Source of the DNA: Dirofilaria immitis
Taxonomy: Eukaryota; Nematoda; Chromadorea; Rhabditida; Onchocercidae
Length of the DNA stretch: 64,000 nt
Direction of reading: 5' to 3'
Assembly: GCA_024305405.1 (NCBI GenBank)
Contig: JAKNDB010000068.1
Span: 4,278,501 to 4,342,500, forward strand
Part shown: positions 51,901 to 63,089 of the stretch, in pieces
How positions within the stretch are numbered: position 1 is the stretch's first letter
How the letters are laid out: each line of letters starts with the position of its first letter
The notes under the pieces: generated by a model
What the model was told of the DNA's origin: nothing
What the model saw: only the letters and a program-made list of their open reading frames with translations
The model's database searches: none
Translations under genes and position numbers: made by a program

Positions 51901-53737
51901 CTTGAACAATTAATTAACCTTCTGTTGATACAATTTGATTTTTTAATTGAAATGGATTAAAGCCACCGAGCAATGGAATTGGAAATTGTCTAAAATTTTA
52001 TCAATACATAAACAAGTCTTTATCAATAGTAAGTAAAGTAAACAAACTTTGGCAATTGTAGACATGGCGAAAAAAGCAAATATTATTTGATAATTTGAAA
52101 TATTTTGATTTAAAAATTACTGCGGATTGACAAGTGAATCACTTCGCAGAGTTTCACTTTTCGAACTTGTAATCATATGTGGTTGCGAATCTTCTATTTG
52201 TTCTTGCGAAAATTCCTTCTAAAAATATGAATTCTTTTTTTAGATATTATTTTTGAAACAATTATCACTAAACTATTATCCGAATTTAATTGCTGTACTT
52301 TGTATCAAATATTTTGAAAGAAATAAAAGAAGAAATAATTTTTAACAACAAAAATTCAATTTTTCGACAGCAAAAAAATTGTCGGAAAAAAACCTAAAAA
52401 TCGGAAAAGAAACTTAAAAATCGGAAAAAAACCTAAAAACTGAAAAATTTTTCATCCTTGTGGAAATTTGAAATTTCCATCTAAAATTTAAATTATTCAT
52501 CAAATTATTATTGTGATGAAAAAACGAATATTTCTTATTGTAAATGATAAAACGGATAATAAAAATGAAGTAATCGACAATTTAAATTGAAATAACTATT
52601 CTATGTTCTCCAGTACCTTTTCTCGGTGAAATTAATTTCTCGTATTATGAATATCTATTTATATCTTGAAATTAATTGCGCACTTCATTTTTCACTTTAA
52701 AAATCTTTTAAAAATCTTTTAAAGTGAAAAATCAAGTGCACAAATTATCAATTACTTTTATTTAATAATACTCTCGAGAAATTCGAGAAAACGAATAATT
52801 TATGCAGATATTGTTATAAAATAAAATTAATATAAATTTTGTTGTTTCGATGAGAAGTATTTAATTAAGTAAAAATGGACTAAATTCAGAAGATAGAAAG
52901 CTGGAAAAATGGAAATAGTTTAATACAAAAGAAAGAGATAAAGAGAGAGGAGGAGGAGAGAGAGAGTAGCAAAATTAAGATGGAAATGGAGTAATGTTGA
53001 ATCAGAAATATCATCAAATGAAATATGTTCAAATTTTATTGAAAATTTTTTAGAAATAAAAAGAATATTTTAAAAATTATTGAAATCAGTGATACAGTAG
53101 AGTAGTATCGAAGGAAGAATTATTGGCAAATCGGAAGAAACGATAATCCTATTTTTACTTTTAGCCATTTCAATTCCTATATAATATAATCAATTTTTCG
53201 TCTTGTAACAATTTTAATCTCTAAATCGATTATAATTATATTTTAATAATAATTCATCATTTTCTAGTATTATGAAATTAAAAGTTTACTAGTTTATTTT
53301 TGACTATGTGTTAAGCCAACTTCAATGATAATTATATGCTATGTTGTTCGGAAATCTCCAGTCCAAATTATAAAGCATTAGAATTATTCCAAATTTAATT
53401 ATTGAATTTCACTTTTATCAGTTCATTTAAAAGGAACTGATTTTTATTTCGTGCTATATTTCAACGTATATTTCGTAAAATTTCAAAAAAAAACCTAATT
53501 TTATTTTTGCCTGTGTGTTTTTTCAAATTGTTTATTTATATATAGGCATTTTTAAAATATACTAAGTACATTATTTTTATTTCTCTATTAAATTGCATAG
53601 TTATTTGGTGATATACAAACGATAAGGCTTTGCTATTAAGAGAATTTTCAAATTTAAAAATAAGTAAATTTTAAAATTACCTGTGCATAGATATCCAAAA
53701 TAATACAGAATATTGCCATACATGTTAAAGATAACAT
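45915..53737 (-). CDS. Gene B: secreted protein of about 505 residues, no recognised family
   Basis: Twelve exons in order: 53737-53681, 52218-52121, 51989-51919, 51518-51337, 49576-49403, 48961-48845, 48227-48124, 47987-47863, 47571-47403, 46810-46652, 46345-46254, 46085-45915 (stop TAA). Phases agree at every junction except around exons 7 and 8. Exon 1 encodes a classic signal peptide (MLSLTCMAIFCIILDIYAQ), so the product is probably secreted. The mature part is polar: a low-complexity N-terminal half (GGFNPFQLKNQ, LLGTVQTYPLTTN), an NxT sequon in NSNGNNT, an acidic/basic middle likely helical (ISEKVKLAGAKFHEF, RYEEEIRPHEK), then KKADYMTREQAEYDRL, and an amphipathic tail (GFGDIIKALKHARIGFLKGFKN). 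The mature part shows no cysteine pattern or catalytic motif known to me. Exon 8 (47987-47863) starts in one frame (IVDEEIK) and continues in another (RRDDEKSESQFAEI) after an A5 run (T run 47965-47969). One base there, plus possibly one at 48124-48127, restores the frame. Function unknown. Confidence 0.72.
52677..52742. repeat. 26-bp inverted repeat (two mismatches)
   Basis: The arms at 52677-52702 and 52717-52742 (GCACTTCATTTTTCACTTTA against its complement) have a 14-bp loop of AATCTTTT repeats. It lies in the first intron of Gene B. Confidence 0.65.
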
Positions 53738-53833
53738 TTCATTCAAAATATTTGAGGAAAAATTACTGTTAAACACCTAGACAAATTGTTTATCTTCGAG
53801 AACTGAAATTTGACCAATCCAAAAGTTTATCAC

Positions 53834-53866
53834 AAAGTTCTCGTTTGTAAATCAAACGAGAACTTT
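53834..53866. promoter_or_regulatory. Perfect 14-bp inverted repeat upstream of Gene B
   Basis: Arms AAAGTTCTCGTTTG and CAAACGAGAACTTT are separated by 5 bases, about 100 bp upstream of the Gene B start codon. They stand out from the AT-rich background by containing CG. It could be a dimeric factor site or a 5' leader hairpin; nothing more can be said from sequence. Confidence 0.4.
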
Positions 53867-53869
53867 CGA

Positions 53870-56800
53870 TTATAATATCTAGGAATTTAAACAATGCTTT
53901 AAAGATATATTTAATTTTTTGTTTTGATATATTTAAACAATTTAAAAATTACAAAACAAAAAAGTCTTTTTCTTTTCAACTTACTGTCACTTACCACAAT
54001 TATATCGTTTGCCAGTTTAATTTGTTGCATTTTTAGTATTTGCAGATATTATCAGAATATAGAAAATCCCGAAGAATTCCGGATAAATCTATGATAAAAT
54101 AATACGGTAAACGGTAGTCTATGAAATTTAGATTTCCATGCCCACAATTTTTTTGCTACTTTTTGACAGTAAAATGAAAATTTTCATGATACATGAAATA
54201 AATTTCAAATAATAAAAAGAATTTATATATCTGTTTTATTTTTAGTGAGTTAGTCATACCTGTTTAGTGTGATAATAAATATATTATCAATTATAAACAT
54301 ATGATATCAGCTTATAAGTAAAAATTATCTTTAATACATTTACAACAACATTGAATTTAATACAATAAGATGAATTGAATAGATCGTGAAATATTTGATA
54401 TAATGAATTAAGCTGAATAATGATGATTAGCAATGCGATTAATTGATGATGTTAAATTCGTTGTACAATTAGCAATATAGCAATATACAAATAAATGAAT
54501 TGAATTATTATTTAGTAATAATTATATGATTATTTGATTACAAATTTATGATAATTTCATATTAGGAATATATGAAAAATAAAATTATTTTCATTGTATC
54601 CATAATGATAAATATTAGAACATGAAAAAGGAAATTAAAAGACGTGTATATATCCGTCCTCTCCATTCAACTACATCAAAATTCAATTGATGACAAATTT
54701 ACAGCATAGGTTGATGGATTGAATTCGTCAATAGAAAAATTTAAAATTCAAACATCAATTCGATTACAACAATAGTCTCCCATTCCATCCACCCATCATA
54801 TATATTTCTTGCCGGTCAATCCTTATAGTTGAGAAAACAAGATAGGGAAGATAATGATCATTTTATCAATCTAATAAGTTGATTAAATTAATTTTATTCT
54901 ATTCTATTATTTGTTATCATCATATTGCTTTTCTAAAATAGACAAAAAGCAATTATCAATCGAATTAATGAGTAAAATTTAAATGAATAATGAAATGAAT
55001 TTAAAAAAGAATGAGAAATGTTGAATTTCTTACAAGCACAATGAACAATAGTATCATTCGTTATCATTTTTTATGAGATATATTTACATAAGTTAATCAA
55101 TCAAATTAATAATTGTATGATTAATGCAAATGTTTATGTTCGATTCTATTTAATAATGAAATTATTTATTATTTAATTAAATTACTCATCAATTATTTAT
55201 CATTTTGCTTAATTTACAATGAATAATTATTTGTTTTTTATTCGTATTTATTTTTTGCAACAAAGAAATAAATAACAAATAAAAAAATCTGTTAAATACG
55301 AGAGAGAAAGGAAGAAAGGAAGAAAGGGAGAGAGAGAGAGAGAGAGAGAGATTTTTAGCGAAGATAAATGATAAAATCACTGGCATGTATGTAACATAAA
55401 AAAATCAATCGCTATGATATTTTTGAAAAGCATTGCTATACAGGTATAATTTAAGTATCGTGAAAAAGTCTTTGGAAATGAGAAGCGTAGTATGTCGTCA
55501 TCTTATGGATTATTCGATATTTAAAGCAAATTAAAAAGCGGAAAAGTCATGGGGTCATTTCATGGATTATTCGGCGTTGAAAGCAAATTAGGGAATTGAA
55601 GTAATTTAAAGTCGATGCAATAAAAAAGGGCGGTAAAATGTCAAATAATTCATATGAATCTATGACCTTTCATATTATTTATGACAACTTGATAGACTAT
55701 TTTTTTTAAGAAATTGTTTGATTTGGTGTTTTGTTTCATTTTTGTTCTATGCAACAACACAAAATTATAATTTGTTTCTTCTCTATCTAATTATCACATT
55801 GATCGATATGCCATAAATTGATCGAAGGTAGCAAAAATCAAATATATACGACTGATCATCGTAATGATTAGACAGATAACTCAAATGTATACAGAAAATA
55901 AAGCGATCATTATTTGATAATCATTTGCTGCAAATATTCTATTGAAATCATATCATCAAATAAATAAGCTTGGCAAATCAATACGATGCATGATTCTATT
56001 GCATTCATGATAATGCTTAATGATACAATTTCAAAACTTGAGGCTATAAATTTCGTCCTTATCAATCATCATATCCTATCGAAATTATCATTTCCTCAAT
56101 CTTTTGATGATTATTTGAAGGGAAAATATTTTCAAAACCAGAAGGAATCAGAATACAATTTTCGAGGACTCGTTAGATTCCATTAAATTCCCACGCTATA
56201 TATAAGAATAAATAAACTTATTTACCAGTTATAAAATCCAGCCACTTGTTATATCTATCATTGTCTTGATTAAAATGAAAGTGAACATAGAATTGCTTTT
56301 AATTTATCATCAAATAATGGTATATCATGATAAAATCATTTCGCCAAATAAATTCTTTTACTTATCACAATTGTTATGAATTCTATCAGGAAGTAATAAT
56401 TCATAGTGGTTCTACTCACTGATCAACCGGTCGAAACAACATCATTATAAAAATAACTAATTCACCGGGATAATCATAAGAAATTATTATTTCCTGATCA
56501 AGATACAAATAACTTCAAAATATCTACAAAATTGTTGAGCAAATTAAAAAATATTGTATTGGTATATAAAACGCTACTGGTCGATATGTTCGAAATATAA
56601 ATATTAGTGATAATAATAATATTATTATCAAATGAATTTTCCATTAATTAATGATTAAGAACTTCGAGTCAAATTTTCCAAAAATTCCACCATTTTGACT
56701 TTTGAAAGTTTGTTGCTGATATCAGCTTCTTGGACGATTAAATGAAATGAACTATTCTATAAACGATTTGCAATTCGCTATGATTCATTTGTATATTGCA

Positions 56801-58600
56801 TAACGGTCGATTTATTGATAAATTAAATTTAATTCAACAAAAACATTTCAAACATAATTCTTGCTCGGAATAAAAAAGGATTAGGTTTTTTTCCCAATCA
56901 TTCTCAACCTATGCCCTTATTAAAATATTTTTCAGAAACAAATTGAACTTGCAATTATTCAACGAAAGTTATATTCTTGAAATAAAAATAATCAGTCTCG
57001 AGTTAAATTGAATTAAATAAATAAAAATTACTAATTTGAAGTCTTAAAAATTTTATTAATATTAAATTTAAATTAATAGAAAAAAAACGAGAAGATCATT
57101 GATCGTATATTTTACAAAATTCAACTAACATGAAATATTTTTTTCTTCTACCTTGCAATTAATTAATTATTTAAATTAATTATCACTGCTATAAATGCAT
57201 ACCAATTCCAATTCGGTAATCTTGAAAGTGTAAAATGTTTCCTAAAATCATTATACGATATTATTGGATAAATTGAAATTGCATTTCTTGTTTAATCATC
57301 AAAACTAGTTTAATTTTATAATGCTACATTAATCCATTTACATTTGCCTTAATTGTGTAATTTCGCTGAAACTACTTTTTGTTAAAATTGACGTTATTGC
57401 GCATATTGTTCGTTTAATGAATTGACAGTTATTTGCAGTAGTAAAATTACGCCATGAACAAAGAGAGATAGTTGAACGATTGATCCTATCAAATAACTTA
57501 TAATCCAAAGGAGCATATTCTAATGAAATTTTATTGACTGATTCACTTGAATGATTTCCATTCTCTAATTCATATATCGAAATATATGTATGGAGAAATT
57601 AGATTATTTAATTGTTCGTCCATTAATTTAAGAGTAATTTATATTTCGTAATAAATAAATAAACAAATAAATATCATTCGAATAACAATAATATTATTAT
57701 GGCTACAAAATAAATTTCCATATGCTATCACAAATAAACCAAAGAAATGAAATGAAATGAAGATTTGCTTTTGCATTAATTTCCTCGCCTGAAATTTATA
57801 CTAATTTTAATAAAATTTAATTTATTGTGAAGAAAAAAAAATTGATTCAAAAACAAGTAGAATGAATGAGTAAATTAAATTCACAACTAAGGAAATAAAT
57901 TGAAATAAATGAGCTAAATTTAGAAAAATTTTAAATATCGAAATTTTTCATTTTCCTTCGCTTCTATTCACATCTATCTATTTCATTAATTAATTTCCTT
58001 AATCTGATAAGTTCGTTAGAAAAGTTTAATCAAAGACTAATTCTTTTTTTTCTTCCATCTCCGACTATCTACTGATTTCATCAACTAAGAGATTTTTGAG
58101 ATTCCTTAAAGTTTTCATTTTTTTCTTTTCAATAAATAAAATAAACAAAAATATGAGACGAAATCAATAAATCGAATAGAACGAAGACAGAAGTAAAACG
58201 TATAGAATCTATCCTAAGATTACTATAACTTATGAAACATCAAATAACCATACTTAAATAATTATACAAAATTAAATCTAATAATTCTAATAAACGATCA
58301 GTTAATCTTCATATAGAAATAAGAGCTAATTTAAATGCAAAAGTAAATTCTGAAATAAAAACAATTGAATAGACAAAATCTATTTGCAAAATTTTATCAA
58401 AACTTGGTAACGATGTATGCTGTTTTTTAAATATTGCCAATAAAATATATTAGCAAATATTTATTCATCTCGAAATACATAACTTAATCCAAAATACTAA
58501 TCCGGAATTTTCTGGATGCTTCAAAGGTAAACATGGCTTCTAAATTATGTCTCTCAATTAGCAATATGAAATTATAAATAGAATAATAGTAAAAGTTCAA
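53870..58600. other. Intergenic region between Genes B and C
   Basis: This region should contain the Gene B promoter and the Gene C 3' end. A plus-strand open frame at 55986-56186 lacks splice or family support. A (GA)n tract lies at 55330-55351. Confidence 0.55.
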
Positions 58601-58612
58601 TGCAGTACAAAG

Positions 58613-58618
58613 TTTATT
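58613..58618 (-). terminator. Candidate poly(A) signal of Gene C
   Basis: AATAAA on the minus strand, 80 nt past the Gene C stop codon. Confidence 0.4.
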
Positions 58619-58697
58619 ATTCAAAACATGAAGAAATTTGAAGAAATATATTTTTGAATTAAAGAACAAGAGAATAAAAAAATAGTAAAAAATGTAG

Positions 58698-61600
58698 TTA
58701 CCCAAGGAAGAAAAACCAATACCATATATTAAATATAATAAAGAATACTGGAAATACTATCGATGATATCTGAAATTATTCAAAATTCATTTTAATTTTT
58801 GCAATTTTAAAAATTTGAAAATGATAAAATTTAGCATAAATGAAATTTAAACTTACCCTATCTAATTTATTTGCCGTCCATATTGGGCATTCTAAACAAA
58901 ATATTGAACAGTTACATCTGAAACTTTTAATGAATGAATTACAGTAATCTTTCTTGTTTATAGAAAAAAAAGGAAATAATTTTTCAGATAAATTCACAAA
59001 ATATTCCAATGAAATATATATTTTTAGCAAATTTAACATGCCCTTTTCGAATTATTAATTATGAAAAAAAAACAAACTTAATTGTAGCAATTGATCCATT
59101 TCGTCGCATATATCCTACCGCAGCAAGCTCAATTAATGACGCAAATATGAAAGCCATCGAACTTAAAATCCAAACATCAATTGCTAAAAATTGATATTTA
59201 ATGAAAAGAAAATGTTAAAGGTTAATAAAAAAATTTTTCCTTCTTAATGTTTCATATTAATTATAAATGCAAATTTAACCTTTGACATCACTTGTTTTAG
59301 GCAAATTGCTTACAACAGATCCGAATTGAAATCTGAAAAAAGAAGAAACATGTAGAAAATGATGTAACAAGAATTTAAATAATGTTGCTTTGATACTATG
59401 ATTTCCTTTTCTATACCCGAACATCCATTTTTGCTTCAATTGTATAAAATTAATTTGATCAAAATGGTATGCTAAAAGTTTGCTGATTATCTAAATTTAC
59501 AACTAATACCCGTGAAATTATTGTTCATGTTACCTCCTGTTTCCAATAATTTTCAGCAAACTTTTAGCATATCATTTTGACTGAAAGGAAGGATGAAGAT
59601 TCTTACGTGAGAGCAAGAAGCGAATTCACGCCGACTATTGTCCTTGAAGGAAGATTGGGTCCAACATAAAATGAAATCTGCAGTAAAAATAATAGATGCA
59701 TTCAAATTTTGATGTATGCAAGGATTCAATGTGATCTGCACGAAAGAATTAATCGAGCCATAATTAGTTACAGATAAAATTATGAACAATAAAAAAGTTA
59801 TATTCAATAAAGAGATAGAAGATCTTCATCGGAATATAAGAAATTTGCTTATTTAGAATCTTTTTTCGTTTCAAATTAAACAAAGATTAAATATTGTTTA
59901 CTTACCCATGATATGAATACAGAAATGTATGCAGGCACATAAACCTAAAATATTAAAATTTGATTTAGATATTTTAAGTAAGAATAAGAATTATAAAAAT
60001 TAAGTTAAAGGTTCCAATTTTAGAAAATGAAATTTTTAATAAATTAAGATGGCATAAGAAATGTCTCGCTTACCCAAGTCTTAAGTCTTAAAACCGAACA
60101 AAACTCAAGATAGATGATATTCTCATCAAAAATTATCGAAACATTTAAATTTAAATATATAATATTTATTGTTAAAGAGATGACCTGTAATATATAGAAA
60201 CCATAAAGACGTTGAAATGTGAAAGTAGCAACTAATTCGTTCCACATTCCTGGTGGATAAAGCTGAAAAATTAATCTTTCAATTGAATATTAAAATAAAC
60301 AATCTTATGCTACCAAAAGATTGAACAGGAAGTTAAAGTTTATTATCTTAATTTTATAATAAAAAAATATCAGATTACTCAAAGTAGGAATGAAAAGATA
60401 AGAATTGATGAATGATCAATTCGATGGCAGTTAATGATTAATTAATTCTTCTTTATTAATTCATTGATAGAGTTTTAGCTAAACGAAAAAAAAATCTTTG
60501 CATAAATATGAAAATTTTTTGAATAAAAAAAAAGACAAGAGATAGCAAGATAAAAAATAAGTTATGTCTTTAGTATTTTCATATCTTCTTTACTCCCAAT
60601 ATCTTGGTTATGAAAATTGATCCGAAATATGAGCAAGAAATTAATTTACTCGTTTAACGCTGGACGCTGTATAATCAACAAGTACGTAATCAGGTAACGT
60701 TACGTTTTCCTTCAGAATCGTTATCGGTGGAGCTGTTTCTGTCCATTCCATTGCTACCTGGTATAAATGATGAAAAGAATTATAATTTTTCATAATAATT
60801 TAATAAAAATGATTTGTGCTAAAAATTTAAATCATTTACCTCAATTTAAACTTATAAGTTTGTTAATGTTTGATATTGTTGTTTTAAATTCATAAATTTG
60901 TTAGCTCTGATAATAAATTTGTTTTTCTTATCAACAAATAAAAAAAATTGTAAAAAATAATTATTATAAAAGATTTCAATTAGGAGAAAAAAATTATGAA
61001 TTATAATAAGCTTCATTATCATTCTCAATTTTGTCAAATAAATTGTTGATCACATTGTAATAATCGGATTTTTTCAAAAAAAAATCGAGAAATAAACCTG
61101 ATCATAATTATGATTGAATGATTCGTAAAATAACATACAACGTTGCTTATCAATTGGAAAAGTTCGTAATGCACTAAAGCATGGACCTGTTAGTTTAATT
61201 CTGAAAAATTTTAAATAATGACTAATCAAAAATTTCGATTGTTAAAGATTTATGCAATTATAAAAGGTATTTCTTGTCTTTAATATCATTTATTTAATAT
61301 TTTATTGTAAAAGTAAATTTTCGACGAATATCATACTTAGAAACTAAATTTTTAAGAAAATTTCCTATAAAATATTTCTTTTTTGAATCATATTATATCC
61401 TAATTTAAAAATTCATCATTTAATTTCTTTTTCATGAATAAAAAGAGTATCATTATTCTAAATTTTTTTGTTTATTGGAAAAACAAACCTATAATTATGC
61501 CATACATTGCCATCACTATAAATTTGTAAGAAAATATTGCTAAATGGACTATGATGGATTGATGCATCTTTACTATTAATAAAACATGCATGTGGATTCC

Positions 61601-63082
61601 ATATTTGAGGCAATATTTTACCGCCATCTACCGATATATTCCTAAAATTGTAAAATATATTCCTAAAATTGCTCATAATTTTAGCATTATCGAAAAATTA
61701 TAATAATTTATAATATAAATATATCCAAATAATAAAACTGTTTTTGTATGACTGATCATCTAATATAAAGAAATGAATTTGTTACGATATCTAATGTAAC
61801 TAAAACCGGATAAAAATGATCACGATCGACACATTTACATTCCAAGGTTTAAAAGTTATTTCCATGACATATCTCTTGATAAGAGGAGGAATTTTTCTAT
61901 AAGTATTATAAAAATAAATTGAAAAAATTTTTACAATTAATAATTAAATTTTTTTGCACATCCAAAACGTGATCTGATTGAAAATTCGTGATAAAAAAGT
62001 GATATAATATTTTGTAATATATATTTTAAAAAATATTTGTTATTTTATAAATTCAATAATTTATAGGAATATTTAAGAAATAACTTTTTGCAAGGATTCA
62101 TGTGACTATATGCCAATGATGGATCAACCCATTTTTCCGTTACATAAATATCTAATTCAAATTCACTTGTTATTTCGATTATTTTTGATATCTCCTGAAC
62201 CCATATCTAAAGATATATATTTTCAATAAATGAGCCAAGAAAATCTTCATCAGTCAAAAATAAAACAAACATTTAATTTTGTTTACCATTCATTCCTATG
62301 ATAATAATATTGTGAATAAAAAAAAAAATACCTCGACGGAAACTTGTACACTATTACCACCAGGTATTTTATGCTTATCGTAATCGCGTAACAATTCCGT
62401 AATAATCATTGCATCATTAGTGCATTTTTATCATTCTTAATTGGCCATCTATCCATAACATGATCGTTTTCAAATTCGTTATTATCCTCGATGGCCGATT
62501 CATCATCATGCAATACGTTCCTTTAAATTATTAATCAATAGATACAACATACTATTTTCATATGGATTGTTTCATTTTAAATTATAATAGAAGATCAAAT
62601 TTTTTAAATAATTACGTTAAATTATATATTAATTATTTCTTTATTGCATTACATTATTTTATTTATGAAATTTTGAATATATTTTGATAGTTATCATGAA
62701 ATTTTTGTTATCATAACTAATTATTGAATATATTTTGATAGCAAATTATGAAAAAATATGCAATAATTTTAGAAATTTTTATTAAAAAAAAGAAAAAAGA
62801 AAATTAATTTTATATATGAATTTATTTTAATATAAAATTTATAGATTTAATAAATGTTTCATTAGCAAATTAATTGAATAAGATAATTTAACAATTATTT
62901 TATCCATCTTCTCATTGAATTGCTTTTTAGCATAAAAATGTTGCTCTTGTGACATGTCTGATAATAAAGTCATTAAAAAAAAGTTTCATATGATTTAATA
63001 AAATTTTATATTTACTATACCGTGTTTGAATTTTTTGCCCACTAATAATTGTGTAAGTACACAGTAATATTAGCAATGTCAT
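58698..63082 (-). CDS. Gene C: Cys-loop ligand-gated ion channel subunit, anion-channel type
   Basis: Thirteen exons in order: 63082-63021, 62520-62332, 62206-62085, 61641-61489, 61200-61098, 60757-60650, 60262-60185, 59944-59906, 59677-59607, 59332-59280, 59183-59078, 58917-58857, 58769-58698 (stop TAA). The total is 1,217 nt. One base restored in the A5 run of exon 2 (T run 62425-62429) gives 1,218 nt, exactly 405 residues plus stop. Layout: signal peptide ([15 protein letters not shown]); binding-domain landmarks [15 protein letters not shown] (about 103-117) and IWNP (about 138); Cys-loop with exactly 13 residues between C183 and C197 ([15 protein letters not shown]); M1 about 266-290; linker [12 protein letters not shown]2 with LLALTFQFG; M2-M3 loop [15 protein letters not shown]3 to about 352; M3-M4 loop with [11 protein letters not shown]4 383-404 after WTANKLDR. 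The P-S-R linker in place of a glutamate-containing one points to chloride selectivity, as in the GABA/glycine/ACC-like invertebrate groups. It should act as a neuronal or muscle membrane receptor subunit. The ligand cannot be read from the sequence. Confidence 0.87.
59459..59580. mobile_element. MITE-like element with 28-bp terminal inverted repeats
   Basis: The arms 59459-59486 and 59553-59580 are inverse complements with one mismatch in 28 bp (core ATGCTAAAAGTTTGCTGA). They flank 66 bp of unrelated sequence. The element lies in the Gene C intron between the two exons that encode M2. No clear target-site duplication is visible, so it may instead be a structured intronic element. No other copy was noticed in the window. 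Confidence 0.5.
62332..62520 (-). CDS. Gene C exon 2 with apparent one-base loss
   Basis: The exon joins the signal-peptide exon with a split Arg codon and reads [18 protein letters not shown] ... RWPIKND. It then needs a frame change at GATAAAAATGC to continue as [19 protein letters not shown] and on to a phase-0 GTATTT donor. One extra A at 62425-62429 repairs it and makes the whole receptor divisible by three. Without it the subunit would be truncated before its ligand-binding domain. Confidence 0.7.
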
Positions 63083-63089
63083 GCAGTTT

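Noticed and set aside
55986..56186. Plus-strand 66-codon frame (ISKLEAINFVLINHHILSKL...)
   Set aside because: Slightly protein-like and faintly reminiscent of a retroelement gag helix, but too short and isolated to support; no splice context.
59009..59194. Plus-strand 61-codon frame
   Set aside because: It is the antisense of the exon encoding M3 of the Gene C receptor.
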